Origin: Saccharopolyspora gloriosae
Lineage (GTDB): Bacteria; Actinomycetota; Actinomycetes; Mycobacteriales; Pseudonocardiaceae
Reading direction: 5' to 3'
Length of the DNA stretch: 64,000 bases
NCBI RefSeq assembly: GCF_022828475.1
Contig: NZ_CP059557.1
Location: 6,185,470 to 6,249,469 of the forward strand
Positions 9,233-18,046 of this stretch are shown here, piece by piece. The notes under the pieces are model-generated. The model saw nothing but the letters and a program-made list of their open reading frames with translations. It was not told where the DNA came from and made no database searches. The translations under genes were made by a program, and so were the position numbers. How positions within the stretch are numbered: position 1 is the stretch's first letter; the number at the start of each line of letters is the position of its first letter.

Positions 9233-11059
9233 GTGGCCATCGGGCGGGCGATGCCCGATGGGAACCGTGGTCGATCGCCGACCTCCCGGCCCCGGCCGGG
9301 CCTGGATGCCAGCAGGGGGTGTGCGCCGCTGCGCGAGGACACGACGGACGTACGCGACGATGCGGCAACCGCGCTGAGCGAGGTCAGCGACGCGTGGTTG
9401 GTGGGTCGCGCTCGCGAACTCAACGCCGTCGGCCAGAACAGCGACGCCCTGGGGCAGCGCAGCACCATTCGGGAAGCCGACGGGCTGCTCGCCGAGGCCC
9501 AGCGCCGCGGTGAACCGCGCATCGTCGCCCAGCTGCTGCGGCACTGCGCCGCGATGCGGCTGTCCACCTCCGGGCTCGCGCACGGCGCGGAACCGCTGCT
9601 CGACGAACTGCTCACGCACAGCCGCAGGCACGGCCTCACCGTCCTGGAAGCCGACGCCTACGCCCTGCGCGGCAGGCGCGCACTACTCACCGGCAGCGAG
9701 GACAACGCGATCACCGAGGTGGCCAGCGGCCTCGCGATGCTGGAGGACGAACCCGTCCCGGACACCGCGCTCGGTCGGCGGCCCTGGGACCGGTTGCTGG
9801 CGACCGCGCTGATCGACTTGGGTTCGGTGCTCACCCAGCTCGGGGTGTACGAGACCGCCGACGAGGTGATGGCCCGCGCGCTGCACCGGATCCGGGAGAG
9901 CGGCGGCCCGCACGAGATCGCGCTGCACATGATGAACCGGTGCCGGATGTTCCTGGGCTGGGGCCTGCGGCTGGAACGCATCGGGCAGCAGGACGCGGCG
10001 GTGGAGCGGTTCTCCACCGCTTCCGGGCTCGCGCTCGGCGTCGAGGTGCCGTGGCGGGAGTCGTTGTTCCCCCGGCTCGCCGATCGTTCCGCGGCCGACC
10101 AGATCCCGGTGCTCGGTGCCGCGCACGCGTTGGCCCAGCCGAGTTCGGAGTACATCGAGCGGCTGCGGCGGCTGCGCTCGCTGGACCGCGCCATCCACCC
10201 CCGCGAGAAGATCATCGTGGCGATCGCGCTGGCCCGGTGCCTGGTCAACGCGGGACAGCGGACCGAGGCGGTGCAGATGCTCGGCGACACCCGCTCCAAG
10301 GTGACCGGCGACGCGGCCGACCCGACGCTGCGGATCTCGCTCGCCCGCGAGTACGCGCAACTCACCGAAACCGACCAGGACCGGCCGACCAGCGACGCGG
10401 TGCACGACTACGTGTTGGACCTGGAGAACGAGCTGTGGGCCATGCGGGAAGGCCGGTACCTGACGCTGAGCACGCGGCTGGAGAACTCCCGGCTGAACCT
10501 GCGCCACGACGCGATCACCCAGCAGGCGTTGCAGGACCCGCTGACGGGGCTGTCCAACCGGCGTGCGCTCGACGAACGGCTGGACACGCTGCTGGACACG
10601 CCCGAGGCGCAGCCGCTGTCGGTGGCGCTGGTGGACCTGGACGGGTTCAAGGAGGTCAACGACCGCTGCTCGCACGCCGAGGGCGACGACGTGCTGCGGG
10701 TCGTGGCGAGCACGCTGCGGGACACGCTGCGGGTGGACGACTTCGTGTCCCGCTACGGCGGTGACGAGTTCGTCGTGCTGCTCCCCGGGGTGACCTTGAA
10801 CGCGGCGGAGTCGGCGCTGCAGCGCACCGTGGAGGCGATCGCGCGGCTGCCGAAGGCCCTGTCCCGCGGGGTGACGTTATCGATCGGTGTGGTGGCGCGG
10901 CGCCCGCAGGAGTCCGGCGCGCAGGTGCAAGCGCGGGCGGACGCGGCGATGTACCAGGCGAAACGCGGCGGTGGAAACCAGGTTGCGACGTTCGCGGTGG
11001 ACACCGGGAACGGCGAATCCGACGATCAGGAGTCGTGGATCCCGCCGCAGCCGCACTGA
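9233..11059 (+). CDS. Diguanylate cyclase with N-terminal TPR-like helical region (GGDEF)
   Basis: It makes the second messenger c-di-GMP from two GTP. The C-terminal domain carries an intact GGDEF motif at about residues 509-513 (SRYGGDEFVVLLPG). RVDD placed five residues upstream fits the RxxD inhibitory I-site, so feedback control by the product is expected. Entry to the domain is marked by DPLTGLSNRRALDERL and the metal-binding VALVDLDGFKEVND. The first ~400 residues are alpha-helical repeats of TPR type, with no membrane segment, so the protein is probably cytosolic and partner-controlled. The start is uncertain: ATG 9233 gives 608 residues, but the first 35 are Arg/Pro-rich and may not be translated. 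A similarly built protein lies at the other end of the window. Confidence 0.9.
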   Translation: MAIGRAMPDGNRGRSPTSRPRPGLDASRGCAPLREDTTDVRDDAATALSEVSDAWLVGRARELNAVGQNSDALGQRSTIREADGLLAEAQRRGEPRIVAQLLRHCAAMRLSTSGLAHGAEPLLDELLTHSRRHGLTVLEADAYALRGRRALLTGSEDNAITEVASGLAMLEDEPVPDTALGRRPWDRLLATALIDLGSVLTQLGVYETADEVMARALHRIRESGGPHEIALHMMNRCRMFLGWGLRLERIGQQDAAVERFSTASGLALGVEVPWRESLFPRLADRSAADQIPVLGAAHALAQPSSEYIERLRRLRSLDRAIHPREKIIVAIALARCLVNAGQRTEAVQMLGDTRSKVTGDAADPTLRISLAREYAQLTETDQDRPTSDAVHDYVLDLENELWAMREGRYLTLSTRLENSRLNLRHDAITQQALQDPLTGLSNRRALDERLDTLLDTPEAQPLSVALVDLDGFKEVNDRCSHAEGDDVLRVVASTLRDTLRVDDFVSRYGGDEFVVLLPGVTLNAAESALQRTVEAIARLPKALSRGVTLSIGVVARRPQESGAQVQARADAAMYQAKRGGGNQVATFAVDTGNGESDDQESWIPPQPH

Positions 11060-11542
11060 GGTCCCGAGGTTCCGCGAAACGATCACGTCCCCGTTCCTGA
11101 ACGGACCGAGGTGAGCCTCATTACACAGAATCCGAACTCAGTCAGGCGAAATGGTCGATTCACCCGGAACGGCTTACAGAATGCTTGCGCGCGCACTCTC
11201 CGTGAGCGCCGAGTCGCCGCGGCGAATGTCCGCGGTTTTCCCGGGGAATCCGTGTCGCCCGCCTGGCGACAACCCGCCACCTTCCTCGGCGCTTGATCAC
11301 ATAGTCGCAGCTCGGGAAGGCCGTGACGGCCAGAGTGCGGTGGACCGGACAGGTAGCATCGGCTTCCGCCGGACAAGCGGGAAGGGCCACCGGCGCGAGA
11401 ACGAAACGCCCCGGTTACCCTTCACCCGCTTGGACGCCACCAGCAGCCGGTTCACGATGAAAATGCTCACCGTGACCGCACCGACCAGGGCGACTCCGGC
11501 GTGTCGGCGTCGAACCCGCTTGAGACCCAAGGGAGTGCGTTG
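11060..11542. other. Intergenic region before glmU
   Basis: The 483-bp gap between the diguanylate cyclase and glmU contains no convincing gene. It must hold the glmU-prs promoter, and AAGGGAG lies just before the glmU start. I could not assign a clear -35/-10 pair or any known RNA element. Confidence 0.5.
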
Positions 11543-13126
11543 ATGCCTCAGGGCGAGAACGCCCGGCCCGCCCCCCGCAGCACGTCCGGCGCGGCTTCCT
11601 CCGATTCCTCCTCCGTACTCGCGGGCTCCGCGGTCAGCACCATCGTGCTCGCCGCGGGCGAAGGCACTCGGATGCGCTCGGCAACGCCGAAGGTGCTGCA
11701 CCCCATCGCCGGCCGACCGCTGGTCGAGCACGCGGTGCGGGCTGCGGCCGGGACCGGACCGGACGACCTGGTGGTCGTGATCGGGCACGGCCGGGACGCC
11801 GTCGGCGAGCACCTCGCGCAGGTCTCCGACGACCTCGGCCGCAAGGTGCACACCGTGGTGCAGGACCGGCAGCTCGGTACCGGGCACGCGGTGGCCTGCG
11901 GTCTGACCGCGCTGGCGAACCAGCGGCAGGGCACCGTGCTGGTCAGCTACGGCGATGTGCCGCTGCTGGACACCGCCACCCTCACCGCACTGCTCGCGGA
12001 GCACCAGGAACGCGGCAACGCCGTGACCGTGCTGTCCGCGGTGGTCGACGACCCCACCGGCTACGGACGGCTGGTCCGCGACGAGGCCGGCCAGGTCACC
12101 GGCATCGTCGAGCAGAAGGACGCCACCGAGGCGCAAGCCGCCATCGGCGAGATCAACTCCGGTGTCTACGCGTTCGACGCGACGGTGCTCGCCGACGCGC
12201 TCGACCGGCTCTCCACCGACAACGCCCAAGGCGAGCTGTACCTGACCGACGTGCTGTCCATCGCCCGCTCCGACGGCCACCCGGTGGGCGCGCTGGTGTG
12301 CGCGGACACCTGGCTCGTCGAGGGCGTCAACGACCGGGTGCAGCTGGCCCGGCTCGGCGCGGAACTCAACCGGCGCCTGGTGCTCGGCTGGATGCGCGAA
12401 GGCGTCACCGTCACCGACCCGGCGTCGGTGTGGCTGGACTGCGACGTGAGCCTGAGCCGTGACGTGACGCTGGAGCCCGGCGTGCAGCTGCGCGGCGGCA
12501 CCACCGTCGGCGAGGGCGCGCTGATCGGCCCCGACACCACGCTCACCGGCTGCACCGTGCACCCCGGCTCCTCCGTCGTGCGCACGCACGGCGAAGGAGC
12601 GGAAGTGGGTCCCGGCGCCTCCGTCGGCCCGTTCGCGTTCCTGCGCCCCGGCGCCCGGCTCGGCGAGAAGGGCAAGATCGGCACCTTCGTCGAGGTCAAG
12701 AACTCCGAGATCGGCACCGGCAGCAAGGTCCCGCACCTCACCTACGTCGGGGACGCCGAGATCGGCGAAGGCAGCAACATCGGCGCGGCGAGCGTTTTCG
12801 TGAACTACGACGGCGTCGCCAAGCACCGCACCGTGATCGGCTCCCACGCGCGGACGGGGGCGGACAACATGTTCGTCGCGCCCGTCGAGGTGGGGGACGG
12901 CGCTTACACCGCCGCCGGTTCGGTCATCACCCAAGATGTCCCCCCGGGCGCCATGGCGGTCGCCCGTGGGCGGCAGCGCAACATCGAAGGCTGGGTGGCT
13001 CGACGCCGCCCGGACACCGCCGCCGACCAGGCCGCTCAGCAGGCTCAGGAGCGGTCCGGATCTGACCTGACCACCAATCCGATGAGTGACACCCGGTCCA
13101 CGGGGGTCAACGGGGAGGGACGATGA
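11543..13126 (+). CDS. glmU: Bifunctional GlmU: GlcNAc-1-phosphate uridylyltransferase / glucosamine-1-phosphate acetyltransferase
   Basis: GlmU catalyses the last two steps to UDP-GlcNAc, the precursor of peptidoglycan and of actinobacterial thiols. After an unusual Ser/Ala-rich N-terminal extension of about 35 residues, the nucleotidyltransferase domain opens with VLAAGEGTRMRSATPKVLH. It continues with VQDRQLGTGHAV, YGDVPLLD and EINSGVYAFD. The C-terminal left-handed beta-helix is shown by hexapeptide repeats and by GPFAFLRPGARLGEKGKIG, FVEVKNSEIG and NIGAASVFVNYDG. ATG 11543 follows AAGGGAG. It overlaps prs by four bases (ATGA), so the two are co-transcribed and probably translationally coupled. 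The pairing is also found in mycobacteria. Confidence 0.97.
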   Translation: MPQGENARPAPRSTSGAASSDSSSVLAGSAVSTIVLAAGEGTRMRSATPKVLHPIAGRPLVEHAVRAAAGTGPDDLVVVIGHGRDAVGEHLAQVSDDLGRKVHTVVQDRQLGTGHAVACGLTALANQRQGTVLVSYGDVPLLDTATLTALLAEHQERGNAVTVLSAVVDDPTGYGRLVRDEAGQVTGIVEQKDATEAQAAIGEINSGVYAFDATVLADALDRLSTDNAQGELYLTDVLSIARSDGHPVGALVCADTWLVEGVNDRVQLARLGAELNRRLVLGWMREGVTVTDPASVWLDCDVSLSRDVTLEPGVQLRGGTTVGEGALIGPDTTLTGCTVHPGSSVVRTHGEGAEVGPGASVGPFAFLRPGARLGEKGKIGTFVEVKNSEIGTGSKVPHLTYVGDAEIGEGSNIGAASVFVNYDGVAKHRTVIGSHARTGADNMFVAPVEVGDGAYTAAGSVITQDVPPGAMAVARGRQRNIEGWVARRRPDTAADQAAQQAQERSGSDLTTNPMSDTRSTGVNGEGR

Positions 13127-14109
13127 CCGTGAGTGCCATGTCTGCGACCCCGAAGAAGAGCCTCAAGCTCTTCTCCGGGAGCAGCCACCCGGAACTTGCC
13201 GAGGAGGTGGCCAAGCAACTTGACGTGACGGTCACGCCCCAGGCGGCATACAAGTTCGCGAACGGCGAGATCTTCGTTCGCTACGACGAGTCGGTCCGCG
13301 GCTGCGACGCCTTTGTGATCCAGTCGCACTGCACACCGCTCAACGACGCCATCATGGAACAGCTGATCATGGTGGACGCGCTCAAGCGCGCCAGCGCGAA
13401 GCGCATCACCGTGGTCATGCCGTTCTACGGCTACGCCCGGCAGGACAAGAAGCACAAGGGCCGCGAGCCGATCTCGGCACGGCTGATGGCGGACCTGTTC
13501 AAGACCGCAGGCGCCGACCGGATCATGACGGTGGACCTGCACACCGACCAGATCCAGGGCTTCTTCGACGGGCCGGTGGACCACCTGCTCGCGCAGACGG
13601 TGCTGTCGGACTACATCCGGCAGACCTACGTGGACGAGAAGATCACCGTGGTCTCGCCCGACTCCGGCCGAGTCCGGGTCGCCGAGAAGTGGGCGGACAA
13701 CCTCGGCGGGACTCCGCTGGCGTTCATCCACAAGACCAGGGACCCCACGAAGCCGAACCAGGTCGTCGCGAACCGCGTCGTCGGTGACGTCGAGGGCCGG
13801 CTGTGCGTGCTGGTCGACGACATGATCGACACCGGTGGCACGATCACCAAGGCCACCGAGCAGCTGCTGGAGTCCGGCGCGAAGGACGTGATCATCGCGG
13901 CGACCCACGGCGTGCTGTCCGGTCCCGCGGTGGAGCGGCTGTCCTCCTGCGGCGCCAAGGAGGTCGTGCTGACGAACACGCTGCCGATCCCGGACGACCA
14001 CTACTTCGACACGCTGCGCGTGCTCTCGATCGCCCCGCTGGTCGCGGAAGCGATCCACCAGGTGTTCGAGGACGGTTCGGTGACGAGCCTGTTCGACGGC
14101 CACGCCTGA
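13123..14109 (+). CDS. prs: Ribose-phosphate pyrophosphokinase
   Basis: Prs makes PRPP from ribose 5-phosphate and ATP, feeding purine, pyrimidine, His, Trp and, in this group, arabinogalactan donor synthesis. The 328-residue protein has normal length. Visible motifs are KLFSGSSHPELAEEVA, ANGEIFVRYDESVRG, the PRPP synthase signature DLHTDQIQGFF, the flexible loop VVSPDSGRVRVAEKWAD and the PRPP-binding loop VLVDDMIDTGGTITKA. It starts inside the last codons of glmU (overlap ATGA) after a GGGAGGG sequence. The operon ends at the strong hairpin 15 bp further on. Confidence 0.97.
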   Translation: MTVSAMSATPKKSLKLFSGSSHPELAEEVAKQLDVTVTPQAAYKFANGEIFVRYDESVRGCDAFVIQSHCTPLNDAIMEQLIMVDALKRASAKRITVVMPFYGYARQDKKHKGREPISARLMADLFKTAGADRIMTVDLHTDQIQGFFDGPVDHLLAQTVLSDYIRQTYVDEKITVVSPDSGRVRVAEKWADNLGGTPLAFIHKTRDPTKPNQVVANRVVGDVEGRLCVLVDDMIDTGGTITKATEQLLESGAKDVIIAATHGVLSGPAVERLSSCGAKEVVLTNTLPIPDDHYFDTLRVLSIAPLVAEAIHQVFEDGSVTSLFDGHA

Positions 14110-14124
14110 GCCTGCTCAGCCACG

Positions 14125-14156
14125 AAAGGCCCGGTCCCCCCTCGGGCCGGGCCTTT
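14125..14156 (+). terminator. Terminator hairpin of glmU-prs
   Basis: AAAGGCCCGG (14125-14134) pairs perfectly with CCGGGCCTTT (14147-14156) around a 12-nt C-rich loop. The 3' arm ends in TTT. It lies 16 bp after the prs stop. Confidence 0.85.
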
Positions 14157-14253
14157 GGCGTGCGCGGGTCGCTCCCGCAACCCCTTGAGCGATCCCCGCC
14201 AACGATCTTCTGATCGTTGCCCCGTCGGAGGCGCAGCCGACTCCTAGCGGCCG

Positions 14254-14421
14254 AAGGCCGTGCCTGGATGCGCGAAGCGCACAGCCCACGTCGAAAATCG
14301 ACCACCCGCGGGTTCTCAACCGTCTTCTCGCCAGGACAGCAATGTGCTCGTGACGGAGCCACCAGTGAAATTGATCCCGCAGCGAGAAGGCAGCTGAGGT
14401 TCCGCCACCCGGACACCCCCT
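14254..14421 (+). repeat. Dispersed palindromic element, copy A (subtype II)
   Basis: Hairpin arms CTCAACCGTCTTCTCGC (from about 14314) and GCGAGAAGGCAGCTGAG (from about 14382) share the family core but have several mismatches, so this copy is worn. The left flank GCCGTGCCTGGATGCGCGA with AGCCCACGTCGAAAA matches copies C and D; the right flank GGTTCCGCCACCCGGACACC matches C and E. The inner part keeps CTCGTG-CGGAGCCAC. It lies between the prs terminator and the convergent nitroreductase gene. Confidence 0.8.
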
Positions 14422-14437
14422 CAGCCCATCGGCGGAG

Positions 14438-15052
14438 TCAGACGGTAGTGACGATTTCGTCGTAGTCGTGGCGGGGCAGGCGGTCGAACCAGGGGTCCTC
14501 GCCGGGCTTGCCGATGTTGACCACCACGAGCACCTTCTCGCGGCCTTCGGGGAAGAACTCGGCGTTGACGCCCGCCGCGTCGAACCCGGTCATCGGACCG
14601 GCCGCCAGGCCCGCGGCGCGGACGCCGAGGATGAAGTACGCGACCTGCAGGGTGCCGTTGAGCTTGGCGTGGTCGGCGCGGAACCCGTCGTCACCGGCCC
14701 ACATGTCCTTCGCGTTGGGCGCGTGCGGGAACATCCGCGGCAGGTTCTCGTGGAAGTCGGTGTCGGCGGCGAGCACGGCGACCAGCGGTGCGTTCTCCGT
14801 CTTGGCCCGGTTGCCTTCCGACAGGTGCGGCAGCAGGCGCTGCTTGCCTTCGTCGGACCGCACCAGCACGATCCGCAGCGGCTGCTGGTTCATCGAGGTG
14901 GGACCCCACTTGACCAGGTCGTGGATGGCGCGCAGCTGCTCGTCGGTGACTTCTTCGGAGCTGAAGGTGTTGGCGGTGCGGGCATCCCGGAACAGCAGGT
15001 CCTGGGCTTCCGGGGAGAGCTTGATCCCGGTGGTGGCGTCGGTCGAAGTCAT
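14438..15052 (-). CDS. Nitroreductase family protein, RutE/HadB-like (malonic semialdehyde reductase type)
   Basis: The 204-residue protein belongs to the FMN-dependent nitroreductase superfamily, subgroup RutE/HadB. Members reduce 3-oxopropanoate-type aldehydes or nitro compounds with NAD(P)H. Typical blocks are LLFRDARTANTFSSEEVTDE, KWGPTSMNQQPLRIVLVRS (FMN-binding SxMNxQPxR), AAGLAAGPMTGFDAAGVNAEFF and VVNIGKPGEDPWFDRLPR. ATG 15052 follows AAGGAAG. The gene is alone on its strand here: the Nramp-like gene upstream is 101 bp away. The real substrate is unknown; there is no pyrimidine-catabolism cluster around it. Confidence 0.88.
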   Translation of the reverse strand: MTSTDATTGIKLSPEAQDLLFRDARTANTFSSEEVTDEQLRAIHDLVKWGPTSMNQQPLRIVLVRSDEGKQRLLPHLSEGNRAKTENAPLVAVLAADTDFHENLPRMFPHAPNAKDMWAGDDGFRADHAKLNGTLQVAYFILGVRAAGLAAGPMTGFDAAGVNAEFFPEGREKVLVVVNIGKPGEDPWFDRLPRHDYDEIVTTV

Positions 15053-15153
15053 GATCACTTCCTTGTTCGCGGTTGTCCCGACCAACGTATTTGAAGCTTC
15101 CAGAATTCCGGAACCCGTTCCGCATAACCGAGTCCGCGGCCACACCGGCTCGA

Positions 15154-16470
15154 TCAGAACAGCCCGACGAGCTCGTTCGCCGCCACCCCGACGAACAGCA
15201 GCAGGCACAGCGTGAGCAGCGTGTTCGACAGCCACCGGGAGCGGTGCGCGGCAGGCATCATCGAGCGCGAGTTCAACAGCACCAGCAACGTGCCCGCCAG
15301 AAACGGCATGAACAACGCGCCCAGCACGCCGTACACCAGGGTCAGCTGGAACGGCTTGCTGAAGATCAGCAGCAGCATCGGCGGGAACGTGAGCCACAGC
15401 AGGTAGATCCGGTACGGCGCGCTGTGCATGCCCGCCTTGTGGTCGTAGGCCTCCGCCGTCTCCACCGGTGCGTCCTTCGGCAACCGCCAGGTCCGCCACC
15501 AGTCGGCGAACAGCAGGCTCACGCCGTTCCACACGCCGATCACCGAGCTGAACGCGACGGCGAAGAAGCCCACCAGGAACGGGATCCGAGCCCACTCGCC
15601 GTAGTCCGCGGCGAGCACGTCACCGAGGTTGAGCAGGCCCTTGTCGCTTTCGGTGAGGTCCTGCCCGAGCAGGATCTCGGCTCCCACCACCAGCATCGCC
15701 ACCACGAAGATCCCGGTGGTGACGTATCCGACGGCGTTGTCCATCCGCATGATCGGCAGCCACTTCGGCGACCGCCAGCCCTTGGCGAAGGTCCAGTAGC
15801 CGTAGGCCGCCATCGTGATGGTGCCGCCGACCCCGCCCATCAGGCCGAGCACGTAGGCCACCGAACCGTCCGGCAGCGTCGGGACCAGGCCCGTGGCCAG
15901 CTCGGGCAGGTTCGGCCCGACCAGGAACGCGGTGCCGACGACGGTCACGAACATGACCCCGACCAGCACCGTCATGATCTTCTCCAGCACGGCGTACCGG
16001 CCGAACCAGACGAGCGCGAGGCCCAGCAGCCCGCACACGATGGCCCAGCCGCCGACCGGCAGCACCGGGAACAGCGCGTTGAGCGGCAGCGCCGAGGCCG
16101 ACATCGCGGTGGCGCCGTAGACGAAGCCCCAGATCACGATGTAGACGCCGAAGTAGGTGGTGGCCCACCGGCCGAGGGAACGCCAGCCGGAGAGCATGGT
16201 GCGCTCACCGCCGAGGTGCCAGCGGCCGACGGCCTCGCCGAGCGCCAGCTTGAAGATCGTGCCGACCAGGATCGCCCAGAACAGCGTGTACCCGTAGCGG
16301 GCTCCCGCCACCATGGTCGCGACCAAGTCGCCCGCGCCGACTCCGGTGGCGGCCGCCATAATTCCCGGCCCGACCTGTTTGAGCCTGGCCCAGCCGGTGG
16401 CCGGTTCGGCCGCCGGCGGACCGGCGGCGGTGCTCTCGGAGCCGGGATCGGAGCTCGTGTCAGCGGACAT
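15154..16470 (-). CDS. Nramp-like (divalent metal) membrane transporter with altered metal-site motifs
   Basis: A 438-residue polytopic membrane protein of the Nramp superfamily with about 11 helices. TM1 carries GPGIMAAATGVGAGDLVAT where classical Mn/Fe transporters have a DPGN motif. TM6 carries GLMGGVGGTITMAAYGYW in place of the MPH motif. Without these ligands it is unlikely to be a standard Mn(II)/Fe(II) importer; it resembles the Nramp-related branch, part of which moves Mg(II). I start at ATG 16470 (MSADTSSDPG), since longer frames add only a basic leader. It lies in the same direction as the nitroreductase gene downstream. Substrate is not assignable from sequence alone. Confidence 0.82.
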   Translation of the reverse strand: MSADTSSDPGSESTAAGPPAAEPATGWARLKQVGPGIMAAATGVGAGDLVATMVAGARYGYTLFWAILVGTIFKLALGEAVGRWHLGGERTMLSGWRSLGRWATTYFGVYIVIWGFVYGATAMSASALPLNALFPVLPVGGWAIVCGLLGLALVWFGRYAVLEKIMTVLVGVMFVTVVGTAFLVGPNLPELATGLVPTLPDGSVAYVLGLMGGVGGTITMAAYGYWTFAKGWRSPKWLPIMRMDNAVGYVTTGIFVVAMLVVGAEILLGQDLTESDKGLLNLGDVLAADYGEWARIPFLVGFFAVAFSSVIGVWNGVSLLFADWWRTWRLPKDAPVETAEAYDHKAGMHSAPYRIYLLWLTFPPMLLLIFSKPFQLTLVYGVLGALFMPFLAGTLLVLLNSRSMMPAAHRSRWLSNTLLTLCLLLFVGVAANELVGLF

Positions 16471-16685
16471 GCGCGTCAAACTATCTCCGAGTCGGGCGAC
16501 GGTCATCCGCAAGCGACCAAACCGTGACGGTGGCTTGTGCTTCCACTGGTTCTGTGGCGTCCAGTGACGAGTGATCACTTTCCGCCGTCACCGAGTGGAT
16601 CTCTCACTGCCACGAGTGACACCGGTCCGGTTGAACCATGCCTGAGCGCGATCAACACGGCCCGACCGGCGACTGCCCCCGAAGA

Positions 16686-17333
16686 TCAGTAAGCGACGGT
16701 GAAGCGGGTGCGGCGGTGCGCCGGCCGGTCGAGTTCGTCGATGAAGGCGAGCGCGTAGTCGTCGCCGCCGATCGTCGAATTGCCGTCGGCGTCCGACAGC
16801 AACAGATCACCGCCCACGCGGTAGGTGCCAGTGCGTTCCCCCGGCGCGTACGCGCCGAACACCGCGGGCGGGCTCACGTAGAACCAGTCCACGTGCCGCG
16901 GGGCCTCGCGCAGCGCGTCCAGCACCTCCGCGTGCGAGCCCGCCTCCGGCTTGAACTCTTCCGGGAACTCCGGGGTGTCGATCACGCGCGGCCCGCCCTC
17001 GGCCACCCGGAGACTGCCCGCGCCGCCCACGACGCCGAGCCGGAAGCCGTTCTTGCGCGCCGCGTCGAACAGCGTCGGCACCGCGTCGAGCAGCTTCTTG
17101 CCGTCCTCCAGCGGACGTCCCGGCGTCGCGATGAGCACCGCGTCCGCGTCCCGCGTCACGTCCACCACGAAGTCCGCGTCGTGCAGCGAACCCCGGCGCG
17201 CGGTGAGCCCGCCGCCCTGCTCCAGCGCGCTCACGTCCCGGGCCACCCCGACGACCTCGTGGCCCCGCGACAGGGCCTCCTTCGCGAGCCGGCCACCCGC
17301 GTATCCGGTGGCACCGAACAGAACGATCCGCAT
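16686..17333 (-). CDS. NAD(P)-dependent oxidoreductase, NAD(P)H-binding (atypical SDR) family
   Basis: A 215-residue Rossmann-fold protein of the YwnB/NmrA-like branch. The dinucleotide site VLFGATGYAGGRLAKEAL is at the very N-terminus, followed by VVGVARD and ADAVLIATPG. The conserved LGVVGGAGSLRV and VDWFYVSPPAVF segments lie in the middle, and GGDDYALAFIDELDRP near the end. ATG 17333 has a strong GAGGAGG sequence upstream. It diverges from an HxlR regulator, a pairing often seen for electrophile- or quinone-responsive reductases, so the regulator probably controls it. The physiological substrate is unknown. Confidence 0.87.
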   Translation of the reverse strand: MRIVLFGATGYAGGRLAKEALSRGHEVVGVARDVSALEQGGGLTARRGSLHDADFVVDVTRDADAVLIATPGRPLEDGKKLLDAVPTLFDAARKNGFRLGVVGGAGSLRVAEGGPRVIDTPEFPEEFKPEAGSHAEVLDALREAPRHVDWFYVSPPAVFGAYAPGERTGTYRVGGDLLLSDADGNSTIGGDDYALAFIDELDRPAHRRTRFTVAY

Positions 17334-17366
17334 GAATACCTCCTCGATCCAGAACCTGATCCCGAC

Positions 17367-17420
17367 GGTAACCATTGGTAATCAGTGACTTCAAAGTGCT
17401 ATAAGTACCTGATGGTTACC
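17367..17420. promoter_or_regulatory. Inverted repeat in the divergent oxidoreductase/HxlR promoter
   Basis: GGTAACCAT (17367-17375) and ATGGTTACC (17412-17420) are perfect inverted repeats bracketing the short AT-rich divergent promoter. The right arm overlaps the first codons of the HxlR gene. It is a candidate autoregulatory site for HxlR. Confidence 0.5.
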
Positions 17421-17789
17421 GAACTGGTCCCGGACGTGCACAACCCCGCCTGCCCCACCCGCGTCGTGCTCGACCGCATCGGCGACCGCTGGACTTCACT
17501 GGTGGTGCTGAGCCTGGCTCCCGGGCCGATGCGCTTCACGCGGCTGCGCGCGGGCGTCGGCGGGGTCGCGCCGAAAGTGCTCACCCAGACCTTGCGCGCC
17601 ATGCAGCGGGACGGGCTGCTCACCCGCACCGTGCACGCCGAGGTACCGCCGCGGGTGGACTACGAACTCACCGAACTCGGCCGTTCACTGCAGGTTCCCA
17701 TCCAGGCCATCACCGACTGGGCCGAGGCGCACGTGACCGAAGTCGTGGCCGCGCGCGCCGACTACGACGCGGCCCGCGACGAGGCGTAG
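17412..17789 (+). CDS. HxlR family winged-helix regulator
   Basis: A 125-residue HxlR-type DNA-binding protein. The N-terminal NPACPTRVVLDRIGDRW segment is typical and has one cysteine just before the winged helix, as in redox- or quinone-sensing members such as YodB. TRLRAGVGGVAPKVLTQTLR is the recognition region and VDYELTELGRSLQVPI the wing and following helix. ATG 17412 has no ribosome-binding site and sits close behind an AT-rich promoter, so the mRNA is probably leaderless. The divergent oxidoreductase is the likely target. Redox sensing through the cysteine is an inference. Confidence 0.9.
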   Translation: MVTELVPDVHNPACPTRVVLDRIGDRWTSLVVLSLAPGPMRFTRLRAGVGGVAPKVLTQTLRAMQRDGLLTRTVHAEVPPRVDYELTELGRSLQVPIQAITDWAEAHVTEVVAARADYDAARDEA

Positions 17790-17850
17790 CACCACCCGGG
17801 CAACGCACGCCGGGCAAGCAGGCTCTAAACTATTCGGGTTGCCTCGGCGA

Positions 17851-17876
17851 GGCCGGGTTCCTTCCACCCGGCGTGA
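17851..17876 (+). other. Leader region of rplY
   Basis: Within the 257-bp leader before rplY, CCGGGT and ACCCGG form a 6-bp stem around TCCTTCC. A possible -10 (TAAACT) lies shortly upstream near 17826. No known ribosomal-protein leader motif was recognised. Confidence 0.3.
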
Positions 17877-18046
17877 TCGACGCGGCGGCTCGGTGTTCGC
17901 CCTCGTGGACGCGAAGGACGCCGCCGGTGCCGTTCGCACCAGGTGCCGCCCCTTCCGGTACGCGCCGCCCACGCCAGTGGCACACCCGCCGCCGCAGGCC
18001 GCCGACCAGTTTCATTTCCGCCCGACGTCACGAGGAGTGCACCACC

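Noticed and set aside
9110-11059. Integrated element using tRNA-Gln as attachment site
   Set aside because: There is no integrase and no repeated 3' tRNA end downstream; the neighbouring diguanylate cyclase looks chromosomal.
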